Of a stretch of DNA of 64,000 nucleotides, positions 8,048 through 16,425 are shown piece after piece; positions within the stretch are counted from its first letter, which is position 1, and the number at the start of each line of letters is the position of its first letter. Under the pieces are notes generated by a model that was not told the origin of the DNA, made no database searches, and saw only the letters and a list, made by a program, of their open reading frames with translations. Source of the DNA: Cellvibrionales bacterium UBA4451 (GTDB lineage Bacteria; Pseudomonadota; Gammaproteobacteria; Pseudomonadales; Porticoccaceae). Location: positions 1 through 64,000 of the forward strand of contig DGPB01000016.1 in assembly GCA_002390285.1 (NCBI GenBank), read 5' to 3'. Made by a program: the position numbers and the translations under genes.

Positions 8048-8953
8048 TCATACAAACGAGGGCACAGTAATCAGATAATGATCCAGCAACATAATCACAA
8101 ACAGGGCCATTAAATAAATGATGGAGTATTTAAATGTATCCATACCGGCGTCTGGATTTTTACCGATCATCATCACAATAGCCCAATACAGAAACCCAGC
8201 GCCCAGTATCAATGCACCGAGCAGGTATAACCAACCGCTCATCCCGACGACAAATGGGAGCACTGTGACAATAATCATGATCAGGGTATATAACAGGATG
8301 TGTAGTTTTGTGTATTTTTCCCCGTGGGTTACCGGCAACATGGGAATTTCTGCCTTGGCATATTCTTCCTTGCGATGGACGGCAAGCGCCCAAAAATGAG
8401 GCGGTGTCCAAGCAAAAATAATCAACACCAACAGAAGTGCATGGCCATGAACCTCTCCGGTAACGGCAGTCCAACCCAACAGTGGGGGAACAGCACCCGC
8501 CAAGCCCCCAATAACAATGTTTTGAGGTGTAGCACGCTTTAGGTACAACGTGTAGATCACCGCATAGCCAACCAATGAGGCCAGCGTCAACCAAGCGGTG
8601 AGTGCATTGATAAAGACCAATAAAATAGCCATACCAAACACACCCAGTACTGCAGCAAAAAGCATCGCCTGGAGAGGTTGGAGTCGACCTGTAGCAACAG
8701 GACGGTTAAAGGTTCTTGCCATCTTGGTATCAATTTGGCGATCCACCACGTGATTGACTACTGCGGCCGCGCCAGCACAGAAAGCAATGCCAAGGTTACC
8801 TAAAACTAGCACATCCAGTGGCACCATACCCGGTACGGCAAGGAACATACCGATCACTGTGGTCAGAATCATCAAAGCGACCACCTTGGGCTTGGTCAGC
8901 TCCAGGTAATCACGCCAACCGGCTTTTTCTATCTCGAACTCTGCCTCTTTCAT
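8048..8953 (-). CDS. ctaB: Protoheme IX farnesyltransferase (heme O synthase)
   Basis: A 301-aa integral membrane prenyltransferase (UbiA superfamily, CyoE/CtaB) that adds a farnesyl group to heme b to give heme O. The first Asp-rich motif is in NHVVDRQIDTKMARTFNRPVA, and a second conserved loop includes AWTPPHFWALAVHRKEEY, a CtaB hallmark. About nine hydrophobic segments are visible. It sits 4 bp downstream of the heme A synthase gene, so the heme O to heme A pathway is made together with the oxidase that uses it. Confidence 0.95.
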   Translation of the reverse strand: MKEAEFEIEKAGWRDYLELTKPKVVALMILTTVIGMFLAVPGMVPLDVLVLGNLGIAFCAGAAAVVNHVVDRQIDTKMARTFNRPVATGRLQPLQAMLFAAVLGVFGMAILLVFINALTAWLTLASLVGYAVIYTLYLKRATPQNIVIGGLAGAVPPLLGWTAVTGEVHGHALLLVLIIFAWTPPHFWALAVHRKEEYAKAEIPMLPVTHGEKYTKLHILLYTLIMIIVTVLPFVVGMSGWLYLLGALILGAGFLYWAIVMMIGKNPDAGMDTFKYSIIYLMALFVIMLLDHYLITVPSFV

Positions 8954-8957
8954 TACT

Positions 8958-10010
8958 TCAGAACTCCGGTCTCTGATATTCCAGTTTAGCAGTCCACACC
9001 TTGGTGGCGAGCGTCACTAGTGTCAACAGTAATACTACGCTTACCGTAGTGTGAGTAATCGCTATGATCAGTGGCGACATCAGCGCGACATTACTGATAG
9101 CAAGAGCCAACTGCATAAACAGCACCACAAAAACAATTATGGCCATGCGACGTACACGTCGATCCTTTATGATCAACAGCAGCCCGCATAAGCCTAACAA
9201 ATAAACACTGGTCAACAAGGCCCCCAACCGATGAATTACGTGGATGGCCACCCGCGCATCACTTTCCAACAGACCGCCTAAGTAGTTGGGGCCAATACTC
9301 TGGAACAAATTAAATCCTTTTTTGAGGTCCATTTCTGGCCACCATTGTCCCTGACAGGTAGGAAAATCCGGGCAGGCAAATGCGGCATAATTTGAACTCG
9401 TCCATGCACCCAGCAGCATTTGCACTCCAGTAATAACAATGGCAATAATAACCCAAGGTTTGACCTGCGTAAGTTTGCCCATTACCTTGGCTGATATTTT
9501 CCAGCACTGATCATCAAGGCGCAGTGTTAATAACCATAACAGTGAAAATGTGACCACCCCTCCCAGCATATGTAGGGTTACAATCTGGGGCCACAACTTC
9601 AACGTCACTGTCCACATACCAAACAGTATCTGCCAAGCCACCAGAAATAGAATGAAGGTTGGCAGGCGAAAAGGGGCATTCTCATTATCCCGTTGACGCC
9701 AGGAGATCACTGCCAGACTGACAATTATTAGCCCAAGTACACCCGCTAAAAACCGGTGTATCATTTCAAGGCCAGCTTTATCAACCTCTACAGAGCTATC
9801 GGGATAAAGCATCTCAGCTTGAGAAATTTCATTAGCACTATTAACCCAGAATACCTTGCCGTAACAGCCGGGCCAGTCAGGACAACCAAGACCAGCATCA
9901 ACTAGTCGAGTAAACGTACCAAGTAGAATCACTAGTGTCGCCAGAATAGTCGCCACCAATGCCAATTTAAAACCTGGTTTTTGATACTTCAGTGTATTAA
10001 AAACCGACAT
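8958..10010 (-). CDS. ctaA: Heme A synthase
   Basis: A 350-aa membrane enzyme (COX15/CtaA family) that oxidises the heme O methyl group to the formyl of heme A. Two homologous four-helix halves are visible, with conserved His residues in MIHRFLAGVLG, TLHMLGGVV, HVIHRLGALL and THTTVSVV. Loop cysteine pairs occur in GCPDWPGCYGKVFW and ACPDFPTCQGQWWP, as in type-2 heme A synthases. It lies directly upstream of ctaB in the cox assembly operon. Confidence 0.95.
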   Translation of the reverse strand: MSVFNTLKYQKPGFKLALVATILATLVILLGTFTRLVDAGLGCPDWPGCYGKVFWVNSANEISQAEMLYPDSSVEVDKAGLEMIHRFLAGVLGLIIVSLAVISWRQRDNENAPFRLPTFILFLVAWQILFGMWTVTLKLWPQIVTLHMLGGVVTFSLLWLLTLRLDDQCWKISAKVMGKLTQVKPWVIIAIVITGVQMLLGAWTSSNYAAFACPDFPTCQGQWWPEMDLKKGFNLFQSIGPNYLGGLLESDARVAIHVIHRLGALLTSVYLLGLCGLLLIIKDRRVRRMAIIVFVVLFMQLALAISNVALMSPLIIAITHTTVSVVLLLTLVTLATKVWTAKLEYQRPEF

Positions 10011-10116
10011 TCTTCCTATATTCTCTTTCTTGCTGCCAGCGGACCTAACTATGCCAGTCCTGCAGTTTTAGCTCAGTTATTATTGTGCCTCGACTCAGCA
10101 CACCCATAGACATCAA

Positions 10117-10755
10117 CTATTGGGGGGAATATTTCATTAAATGTTCAATGTCTTCTATCATTTCAGACCCATCATTTTCCAGGGTGTATGACATCATCAC
10201 CAGGCCCTGCTGATCTACTAAATAGGCACGCATTGTACCTGTTTCTTCACTAGTGTTAAGCGAGAATGGTGCGTTAGTACTGTTCAATAATGATTTAAGC
10301 TCTTGAGCGCTGCCACTATAAGTATGAAGAAATGGGTGATTTTTCTTAAGATAACCGACCGTCTCTTCTGAAATCTTCTCATCAAGCGCGATATACAGCC
10401 GTTCAAATCGGCGGCTATATTTACCCAAGCTAATATGTACCTGGCGGGTAAGATAGATCATTTCCCGGCACTGTGCGATACAGTTACCGCCACCAGCAAT
10501 CAGTAGCCGCCACTTAGTTTTTTGTTCAGACAGCTTCCAGGGGGTTCCCTCAGCATCGACCAACGTAAGACTTTCCATCGATACTGGTGGCAGCACAAAT
10601 TCTCCGTGGTTAGTGGTACCTAAGCTCGATAATAGGCTATTGCGCTGTTCCTCTGTACTCGGGAAAAGTAAAAAACCAGCAATAATCACCCCACTAAGTA
10701 TTGCAATCATTAGCCATACTTGCCAATGCCCACGTTTTGTCACTTGTTCTGTCAT
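10117..10755 (-). CDS. Cox-cluster membrane-anchored thioredoxin-fold-like protein
   Basis: A 212-aa protein with one N-terminal membrane helix (about residues 12-30) and a periplasmic domain. A CxxxC motif (NCIAQCREM) near residue 95 resembles the copper/thiol motif of SCO proteins, and the surrounding pattern (LVDAEGTPWKLSEQKTKWRLLIAGG) is SCO-like. Proteins of this type occupy the same slot between SURF1 and CtaA in Pseudomonas cox clusters. A role in oxidase assembly is inferred from position and motif. I cannot see the distal His typical of SCO1, so copper binding is uncertain. Confidence 0.72.
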   Translation of the reverse strand: MTEQVTKRGHWQVWLMIAILSGVIIAGFLLFPSTEEQRNSLLSSLGTTNHGEFVLPPVSMESLTLVDAEGTPWKLSEQKTKWRLLIAGGGNCIAQCREMIYLTRQVHISLGKYSRRFERLYIALDEKISEETVGYLKKNHPFLHTYSGSAQELKSLLNSTNAPFSLNTSEETGTMRAYLVDQQGLVMMSYTLENDGSEMIEDIEHLMKYSPQ

Positions 10756-10801
10756 GGATTTTCTTCCCCGATTTTTTACTTAACCAGTATTTTACCGATT
10801 A

Positions 10802-11575
10802 TCAATTTTTACTATTTACCATCCGCCTTGCCTTGATCACTCCGCCTAAGTTGGAGTTTGCAAACAGGGTTAGGAGCAGGAGCACTACTGCCAATGTCGC
10901 CCACTGGAGGGCATAGCCGGTGTGTTTTCTAGGTTGTACGCTGACTAATGCCCAACCGGTCTCAAGTGCACCTTGAGCATCGGCATCTAGCCTGAGACTG
11001 TAGCTAAAAAGTTCCAAATTGAGCTTTTTAGCTACAGTCTCAGGGGCCGCATTCTGAATAATTTTCGCTCCAACCTCAACCGGCCAGATATCCTCACCCA
11101 ACATTAGCTGTTTACCTGGCGAGCGATAGAGATAGCCCGTCAATGTAACCTCACCATCAACCACATCAACTTTTGGCAAAATCGTGCGATCTGTATTACC
11201 CATAATCCAGCCACGATTAACCAATATCCACTGACCAGTACTTGTCAGAAATGGACTGATCACTTCATAGCCAGGGCGCCCACGACGCACTCGGTTATCC
11301 AGTAATAGGGGAGAGCGGTTATCGTATGCCCCCGCCACCCTTACTCGCAGGTACTCGCTGCCAGCCTGATCAGGCGCTGCTTCTAAACCAACTGGCTGAG
11401 CAACACCACGCTGGTGATAGGTTTCAAGTAACTGCTGTTTTTCTTCCGCCCGCTCCAGTTGCCATAGCGCCAAGCTGAGGGTGATGGGTAAAAAAATTGC
11501 TGTAAACACTAATACTTTCCAGTTCAATTGCCACTGAAAAGAAACGCCTGCTTGATGCTGTGTCAGCTTTGACAT
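10802..11575 (-). CDS. SURF1 family cytochrome oxidase assembly protein
   Basis: A 257-aa SURF1/Shy1 protein that assists heme a insertion into oxidase subunit I. Two terminal membrane helices flank a periplasmic domain, the standard topology. Family motifs include LPITLSLALWQLERAEEK, the RRGRPGYEVISPF segment, WILVNRGWI, and HTGYALQWATLA before the last helix. The gene contains a perfect 21-bp inverted repeat (10991-11044) that remains in frame on both arms. It is divergent from a small twin-helix membrane protein gene and heads the SURF1/CxxxC protein/ctaA/ctaB/sco group. Confidence 0.93.
   Translation of the reverse strand: MSKLTQHQAGVSFQWQLNWKVLVFTAIFLPITLSLALWQLERAEEKQQLLETYHQRGVAQPVGLEAAPDQAGSEYLRVRVAGAYDNRSPLLLDNRVRRGRPGYEVISPFLTSTGQWILVNRGWIMGNTDRTILPKVDVVDGEVTLTGYLYRSPGKQLMLGEDIWPVEVGAKIIQNAAPETVAKKLNLELFSYSLRLDADAQGALETGWALVSVQPRKHTGYALQWATLAVVLLLLTLFANSNLGGVIKARRMVNSKN
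10991..11044. repeat. Perfect 21-bp inverted repeat inside the SURF1 gene
   Basis: The arms at 10991-11011 and 11024-11044 are exact reverse complements with a 12-nt loop. Both arms are coding; on the minus strand they encode the stretch from about ETVAKKL to ELFSYSLRL. A 21-bp perfect stem in coding sequence is far beyond chance in this window and would form a very stable hairpin in the mRNA. There is no adjoining U-tract in either orientation. Confidence 0.95.
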
Positions 11576-11617
11576 CTGTGGTTAAATCACTCTCTTTCAA
11601 CCGGGAAATTAAAACCC

Positions 11618-11890
11618 ATGCTACTTAAAGTTATCATCGTCTTACTTTTTATCGCCGTATTAATCAGTCTCAGCAGTGCCCTGGTGTTCCTGATGAAGGA
11701 TGTTGGAAATTCCAGGAAACGTATACTGTATGCGCTGGGAGTCCGTATTGTTCTAGCTGTAGCTTTGGTAGGAACTATTACTTGGGGTATCTACTCCGGT
11801 CAACTCACCAGCCAAGCTCCCTGGGACAAACAACTTCATCCGGAACGTGTTGCTGCTCCGTCTTTGAATGAGCAACCTATAAGAGAGTAA
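11618..11890 (+). CDS. Twin-transmembrane protein, DUF2909 type
   Basis: A 90-aa membrane protein with two hydrophobic helices (about 3-25 and 42-62) joined by a short charged loop (KDVGNSRKR). Small twin-helix proteins of this type are found in the same place, between cox subunit III and SURF1, in Pseudomonas. Function is unknown; an accessory role for the oxidase is inferred only from conserved position. It is divergent from SURF1 and ends at a bidirectional terminator shared with coxIII. Confidence 0.8.
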   Translation: MLLKVIIVLLFIAVLISLSSALVFLMKDVGNSRKRILYALGVRIVLAVALVGTITWGIYSGQLTSQAPWDKQLHPERVAAPSLNEQPIRE

Positions 11891-11935
11891 GAACTATCGG
11901 GGCTCTCTAACAACGACCTTTACTTATTCGCAACA

Positions 11936-11964
11936 AAAACGGCCAGGAATTTCCTGGCCGTTTT
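11936..11964. terminator. Bidirectional terminator between the DUF2909 gene and coxIII
   Basis: A near-perfect palindrome, AAAACGGCCAGG then AATTT then CCTGGCCGTTTT, with A/T tracts on both sides. It can terminate the forward DUF2909 transcript and the leftward cox structural transcript. Confidence 0.85.
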
Positions 11965-12010
11965 ATTTTATCAGCTTCTAGGCTGGTGGAACTAAATAGG
12001 CTAGCGCCAC

Positions 12011-12904
12011 TTAGGCTAAGATATAAACAAAGATAAACAGGCCGACCCAAACAACATCAACAAAGTGCCAATACCAAGAAGCAGCTTCAAAACCAAACTG
12101 ATCCTCCGCATTGAAGTGGCCTTTCAGTCCACGTAGGAACTGAATCAACAGCATGATGGTACCCATGGTCACGTGAGCACCGTGGAAGCCCGTCAGCATG
12201 AAGAAGGTCGTTCCATAAATACCTGTCTCCAGAGTCAGACCCATATGTTGGTAGGCATGCATATATTCCACAACCTGCAACACCAAGAAGATAGCACCCA
12301 GCGCTACAGTGATACCCAACCATAGATTGAACTTACCGCGGTTGTTGTTCTTAATCGCTGTGTGTGCGATATGAACTGTCACACTGGAACTCATTAGAAT
12401 AATGGTATTCCACAATGGCAACCAACTAAACAGCTTACCCCAACCGGGGAAGCTCATATTTTCGGCTGGCCCTACAAACTGAGCAGCTTCACCATTCGCC
12501 ACCATATCTGGCGTTGTCATCAACGGCCAAGCCGCTTCAAAACCGTCCCACAACAAGGTATTGGTTTCATTACCCAGCCAAGGCAAAGCTAAGTTACGAA
12601 CGTAATACAATGAGCCAAAGAAAACTGCGAAAAACATAACCTCGGAAAAGATAAACCAGCCCATCCCCCAAACATAGGAGCGCTTAAGCTGATCACTATT
12701 CATACCCGCCATATTTTCCTTTATCACCAGGCTAAACCAAGTATAAAGGGTGAATGCCAGTATTAGTGCACCAGCCAGGAAGAACATTGCATTGCCACCT
12801 TGCACCCAAGAACCGGCACCATAGGCAATAAAGCCTAAACCGGTAGCAGCCATGATCGGCAACCGGCTTTGCTCTGGAACGTAGTAATTGCTCTCAGTTG
12901 ACAT
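12011..12904 (-). CDS. ctaE: Cytochrome c oxidase subunit III
   Basis: A 297-aa integral membrane subunit III of the aa3-type oxidase, with seven hydrophobic segments. Recognisable motifs include WFIFSEVMFFAVFFG, GFHGAHVTMGTIML and the C-terminal ASWYWHFVDVVWVGLFIFVYI. It stabilises subunit I and proton uptake in the complex. It ends the leftward coxB-coxA-cox11-coxIII structural operon. Confidence 0.96.
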   Translation of the reverse strand: MSTESNYYVPEQSRLPIMAATGLGFIAYGAGSWVQGGNAMFFLAGALILAFTLYTWFSLVIKENMAGMNSDQLKRSYVWGMGWFIFSEVMFFAVFFGSLYYVRNLALPWLGNETNTLLWDGFEAAWPLMTTPDMVANGEAAQFVGPAENMSFPGWGKLFSWLPLWNTIILMSSSVTVHIAHTAIKNNNRGKFNLWLGITVALGAIFLVLQVVEYMHAYQHMGLTLETGIYGTTFFMLTGFHGAHVTMGTIMLLIQFLRGLKGHFNAEDQFGFEAASWYWHFVDVVWVGLFIFVYILA

Positions 12905-12949
12905 TATTTTTCTCCGTTTACGCTGTACTTTACTGTACAGCTCTTGTCA

Positions 12950-13501
12950 TCAATTAAGTTGTGCAAGCGACTCGTTTACACGGTCAGTCACATCAAATAA
13001 TGTGTAGGACAACGTTATCGTCTTGACTGCCGTTGGCAGATCGCGATCCACGATAAATACCAGTGGTAAATCTGCTTCCGCACCCGCTTCGAGCGGTTGC
13101 TGGTTGAAGCAGAAACATTCCGTTTTGTGAAAATACTCTGCCGCATTAAATGGCGTCACATTTGGAATTGCCTGAGCCACCATATCCCGGCTTGTGCGAT
13201 TCTTGGCAAAAAATGCTGCCTCTGTCGGTTCGCCCGGGTGTACCGTGACCTCAAACACCTTAGGGGTAAACTCCCAAGGCATGGCGCCATTATTGGTTGC
13301 AACAAACTGCACTTTCACCGTACGGGACATATCTACACCAGACTCTGATACCTGGTAAGGTCCGCCGGTTTTGCCACCGATACCCGTGATGTCGCAAAAT
13401 ACGTCATACAGTGGCGGCATCAAAAATATTGCAAACAAGAACATGCCGGCCGCCCCTGCGAGCAGTTTTACCAAAGTCTTTCTGACTGGATTGGTCGGCA
13501 T
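12950..13501 (-). CDS. ctaG: Cytochrome c oxidase assembly protein Cox11/CtaG
   Basis: A 183-aa membrane-tethered copper chaperone that inserts CuB into oxidase subunit I. One N-terminal membrane helix (about 15-33) precedes an immunoglobulin-like periplasmic domain with the copper motif CFCF in KTECFCFNQQPL. The frame is open to 13582, but those 27 residues overlap the coxA 3' end and do not resemble the family. The ATG at 13501 (MPTNPVRKT) gives normal length and leaves 20 bp after coxA. Confidence 0.93.
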   Translation of the reverse strand: MPTNPVRKTLVKLLAGAAGMFLFAIFLMPPLYDVFCDITGIGGKTGGPYQVSESGVDMSRTVKVQFVATNNGAMPWEFTPKVFEVTVHPGEPTEAAFFAKNRTSRDMVAQAIPNVTPFNAAEYFHKTECFCFNQQPLEAGAEADLPLVFIVDRDLPTAVKTITLSYTLFDVTDRVNESLAQLN

Positions 13502-13521
13502 CTTCTCTGTCCTTTTACCTG

Positions 13522-15075
13522 TTACTTCACTTCCGGAGGAGTGGAGAAGGTGTGGTAGGGCACTGGAGTAGGGAGTGTCCACTCAAGACCTTCAGCACCC
13601 TCCCAAACCTTGGGATCTCTCACTGGCTTACCTGATTTGATCGCCTGGATCACGATATACAGGAATAACAGTTGTGAGGCTCCATAGGTAAAGGCTCCGA
13701 TACTGGAGACCATATTCCAGTCCGAAAACTGCAATGCATAATCGGCATAACGACGCGGCATTCCTGCCAGCCCTAAAAAGTGCTGAGGGAAGAACGTGAC
13801 GTTGAAACCTATAAAGGATACCCAGAACTGAACCTTGGCCATGCTCTCGTTGTACATATTTCCGCACCATTTAGGCAGCCAGTAATAGACTGCAGCAGTT
13901 CCAGAGAATACGGCACCTGCCACCATTACATAGTGGAAGTGGGCAACAACGAAATAGCTATCATGGTATTGAACATCAGCCGGAGCGATTGCCACCATGA
14001 CGCCTGTTAAGCCGCCAATGGTGAACAAGATGACAAAAGCAATGGCAAACAACATTGGCGTTTCAAAGGTCAAGGAACCACGGAACATGGTGGAAATCCA
14101 GTTAAAGACCTTCGCTGCCGTTGGTACCGCAATCAACATCGTTGCGTACATAAAGTACAGCTCACCACCGATTGGCATACCCACCAGAAACATGTGGTGA
14201 GCCCACACAATGAAAGACAAGAATGCAATTGATGCCGTGGCATACACCATAGAGCTATAACCAAACAATGGTTTACGGCTAAAGGTTGGAATGATGTGAG
14301 AGATCACACCAAATGCCGGCAAGATAATGATGTAAACCTCTGGGTGACCGAAGAACCAGAACACATGCTGGAACAATACGGGATCACCACCACCGGCCGC
14401 ATTAAAGAAGCTGGTGCCAAAGTTGATATCCATCAACATCATGGTAACCGCGCCTGCCAGTACCGGCATCACCGCAATCAACAAGAAAGCCGTAATTAAC
14501 CAGGTCCAAACAAACATTGGCATTTTCATCAACGTCATACCCGGCGCACGCATGTTCAATATGGTGGCAATAATGTTGATGGAACCCATGATCGATGATG
14601 CGCCCATAATATGCATAGCAAAGATAAAGTAGTTCACAGTGTCTGGGGCGTAAGTGGTAGAAAGCGGAGCGTAGAATGTCCAACCAAAGTTAGGTGCGCC
14701 ACCTTCCATAAACAGCGTGGATGCCAGCAGCGTAAACGCAAACGGCAGAATCCAAAAGCTGAGATTGTTCATGCGAGGTAAAGCCATATCTGGCGCACCG
14801 ATCATCATCGGTATCATCCAGTTAGCCAAGCCAACAAACGCCGGCATGATGGCACCAAATACCATCACCAGACCATGCATGGTCGTCATTTGGTTAAAGA
14901 ACTCAGGTTTGATGATTTGCATACCGGGCTCGAATAACTCGGCACGGATAACCATTGCAAAAAATCCACCCAATAAGAACATCGCAAAGCTAAACCAGAG
15001 GTAAAGCGTACCGATGTCCTTGTGGTTAGTGGTAAACAGCCAGCGGCCAATACCTTTAGCGGGACCGTGTGCCAT
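13522..15075 (-). CDS. ctaD: Cytochrome c oxidase subunit I
   Basis: A 517-aa catalytic subunit with twelve membrane helices carrying heme a, heme a3 and CuB. Visible ligands are the low-spin heme His in MTTMHGLVMVF, the CuB His and cross-linked Tyr in WFFGHPEVYIIILP, the CuB HH pair in VWAHHMFLVG, and the heme a3/heme a histidines in VVAHFHYVM. It reduces O2 to water and pumps protons. It lies 14 bp downstream of coxB and 20 bp upstream of ctaG. Confidence 0.98.
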   Translation of the reverse strand: MAHGPAKGIGRWLFTTNHKDIGTLYLWFSFAMFLLGGFFAMVIRAELFEPGMQIIKPEFFNQMTTMHGLVMVFGAIMPAFVGLANWMIPMMIGAPDMALPRMNNLSFWILPFAFTLLASTLFMEGGAPNFGWTFYAPLSTTYAPDTVNYFIFAMHIMGASSIMGSINIIATILNMRAPGMTLMKMPMFVWTWLITAFLLIAVMPVLAGAVTMMLMDINFGTSFFNAAGGGDPVLFQHVFWFFGHPEVYIIILPAFGVISHIIPTFSRKPLFGYSSMVYATASIAFLSFIVWAHHMFLVGMPIGGELYFMYATMLIAVPTAAKVFNWISTMFRGSLTFETPMLFAIAFVILFTIGGLTGVMVAIAPADVQYHDSYFVVAHFHYVMVAGAVFSGTAAVYYWLPKWCGNMYNESMAKVQFWVSFIGFNVTFFPQHFLGLAGMPRRYADYALQFSDWNMVSSIGAFTYGASQLLFLYIVIQAIKSGKPVRDPKVWEGAEGLEWTLPTPVPYHTFSTPPEVK

Positions 15076-15089
15076 GACTTAATCCTCCC

Positions 15090-16241
15090 TTATTGGCCTT
15101 GTTTGAATTTGAGAACATCGATGGGTTGAACCACATCGCCAGTATCATTACCCCAGGCATTACGCTCATAGGTAATGATGGCAGCCAAATCAACTTCTGA
15201 AAGCTGGCCGCCAAAGGCCTGCATTGCTGAGCCAGCCACACCATTAACAACCACATCTAGGTGTTTGTTAATGGTGTCGCCAGTGGTAACAGTACTTCCT
15301 ATCATACTAGGAAAGACGCCAGGAATACCTTCGCCGTTTACCATATGACAACCAGAACATGAACGGTTGTAGGCTTCTTCGCCCTGAGCCATCAGCTCAT
15401 CCTTGGTAAACGTCTTTTTAGTCAGCTCACGAATGGCAGCCACTTCAGTTTTCTTCTCTGCCAGCCAGCTGTTGTATGCTTCTTTTTCAAGAACGTTGAC
15501 CACAATCGGCATAAAAGGGTGGCCCTTTCCGCACAACTCTGCACATTCACCACGGTAAACGCCAGGCTCATTAACGTAGGCCCAAGTCTCATTAACATAA
15601 CCGGGTATAGCGTCTCTCTTCACACCAAAATCAGGAACCCACCAAGAGTGGATCACATCTTTAGCCGTAATCAAAAAACGAACTTTAGTCTTAACCGGGA
15701 GAACTAACGGCTCAGAAACTTCCTGAAGATAGTATTGACCTTTAGGGGCAGTGTTATAAATCTCAGATTCCGGTGTAGCCAGCTCACTCACGTACGCTAC
15801 GTCTTCACCGAGATACTCGTATTGCCACTTCCACTGATAACCAGTGACTTTAATGTCAATCTCAGCTTCTGATGTGTCGTAGACATCCAACAGGGTGCTA
15901 GTAGCTGGAATCGCCATCACTATCAGTATCAATGCTGGAATGACTGTCCAGACAACTTCAGCGGTTGTATTTTCATGGAAGTTTGCGGCAACTGCGCCGC
16001 GAGATTTGCGGTGTGCATACATGCTATAAAACATGACACCAAATACGACAACACCGATAACCACACAAATCCAGAAAACAATCATGTGAATATCGTAAAT
16101 TGCGTTGCTTACTGGGGTTACCCCCCTGGGCATATTAACGGCCCAACGCTGAGCTTCTTCTGCTAACACTTTTCCCGAAAGGGCCAGTGACATAACAGGG
16201 GCAAGCACAAGCGCGAAAAGCATAGTTGCTCTTCTTGACAT
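15090..16241 (-). CDS. ctaC: Cytochrome c oxidase subunit II fused to cytochrome c (caa3 type)
   Basis: A 383-aa subunit II: signal peptide, two membrane helices, a cupredoxin domain and a C-terminal cytochrome c domain. The CuA site is seen in CAELCGKGHPFMP with the upstream His in VIHSWWVPDFG. The fused heme c motif is CSGCH (GCHMVNGEGIPGVFPS), with a Met ligand likely in AMQAFGG. The fusion makes this a caa3-type oxidase. The ATG at 16241 (MSRRATMLF) has GGAG eight bases upstream; the frame runs open to 16385, but the extra 48 residues do not look like a signal peptide. Confidence 0.95.
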   Translation of the reverse strand: MSRRATMLFALVLAPVMSLALSGKVLAEEAQRWAVNMPRGVTPVSNAIYDIHMIVFWICVVIGVVVFGVMFYSMYAHRKSRGAVAANFHENTTAEVVWTVIPALILIVMAIPATSTLLDVYDTSEAEIDIKVTGYQWKWQYEYLGEDVAYVSELATPESEIYNTAPKGQYYLQEVSEPLVLPVKTKVRFLITAKDVIHSWWVPDFGVKRDAIPGYVNETWAYVNEPGVYRGECAELCGKGHPFMPIVVNVLEKEAYNSWLAEKKTEVAAIRELTKKTFTKDELMAQGEEAYNRSCSGCHMVNGEGIPGVFPSMIGSTVTTGDTINKHLDVVVNGVAGSAMQAFGGQLSEVDLAAIITYERNAWGNDTGDVVQPIDVLKFKQGQ

Positions 16242-16425
16242 CGCCCTATCTCCAAATAAGTTATTGTTTATAGTTATTAATCCCCTGAAAAACGACCGCA
16301 ACACACGGGCCTCGCAGGGGACATCGTTCCAGTATACCAGACTTTCGTCGCACCCCTCTACACCAGCCATCAACCTTTCTGTCACAATATGGCCTTAATT
16401 CGACCTTACACAGCGTGTAAATGTC

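Noticed and set aside
13502..13582. N-terminal extension of Cox11/CtaG
   Set aside because: It would overlap the coxA 3' end and adds residues unlike the family; the ATG at 13501 is sufficient.
16242..16385. N-terminal extension of oxidase subunit II
   Set aside because: The 48 additional residues are not a signal peptide, while the ATG at 16241 has a good Shine-Dalgarno and begins a normal signal sequence.
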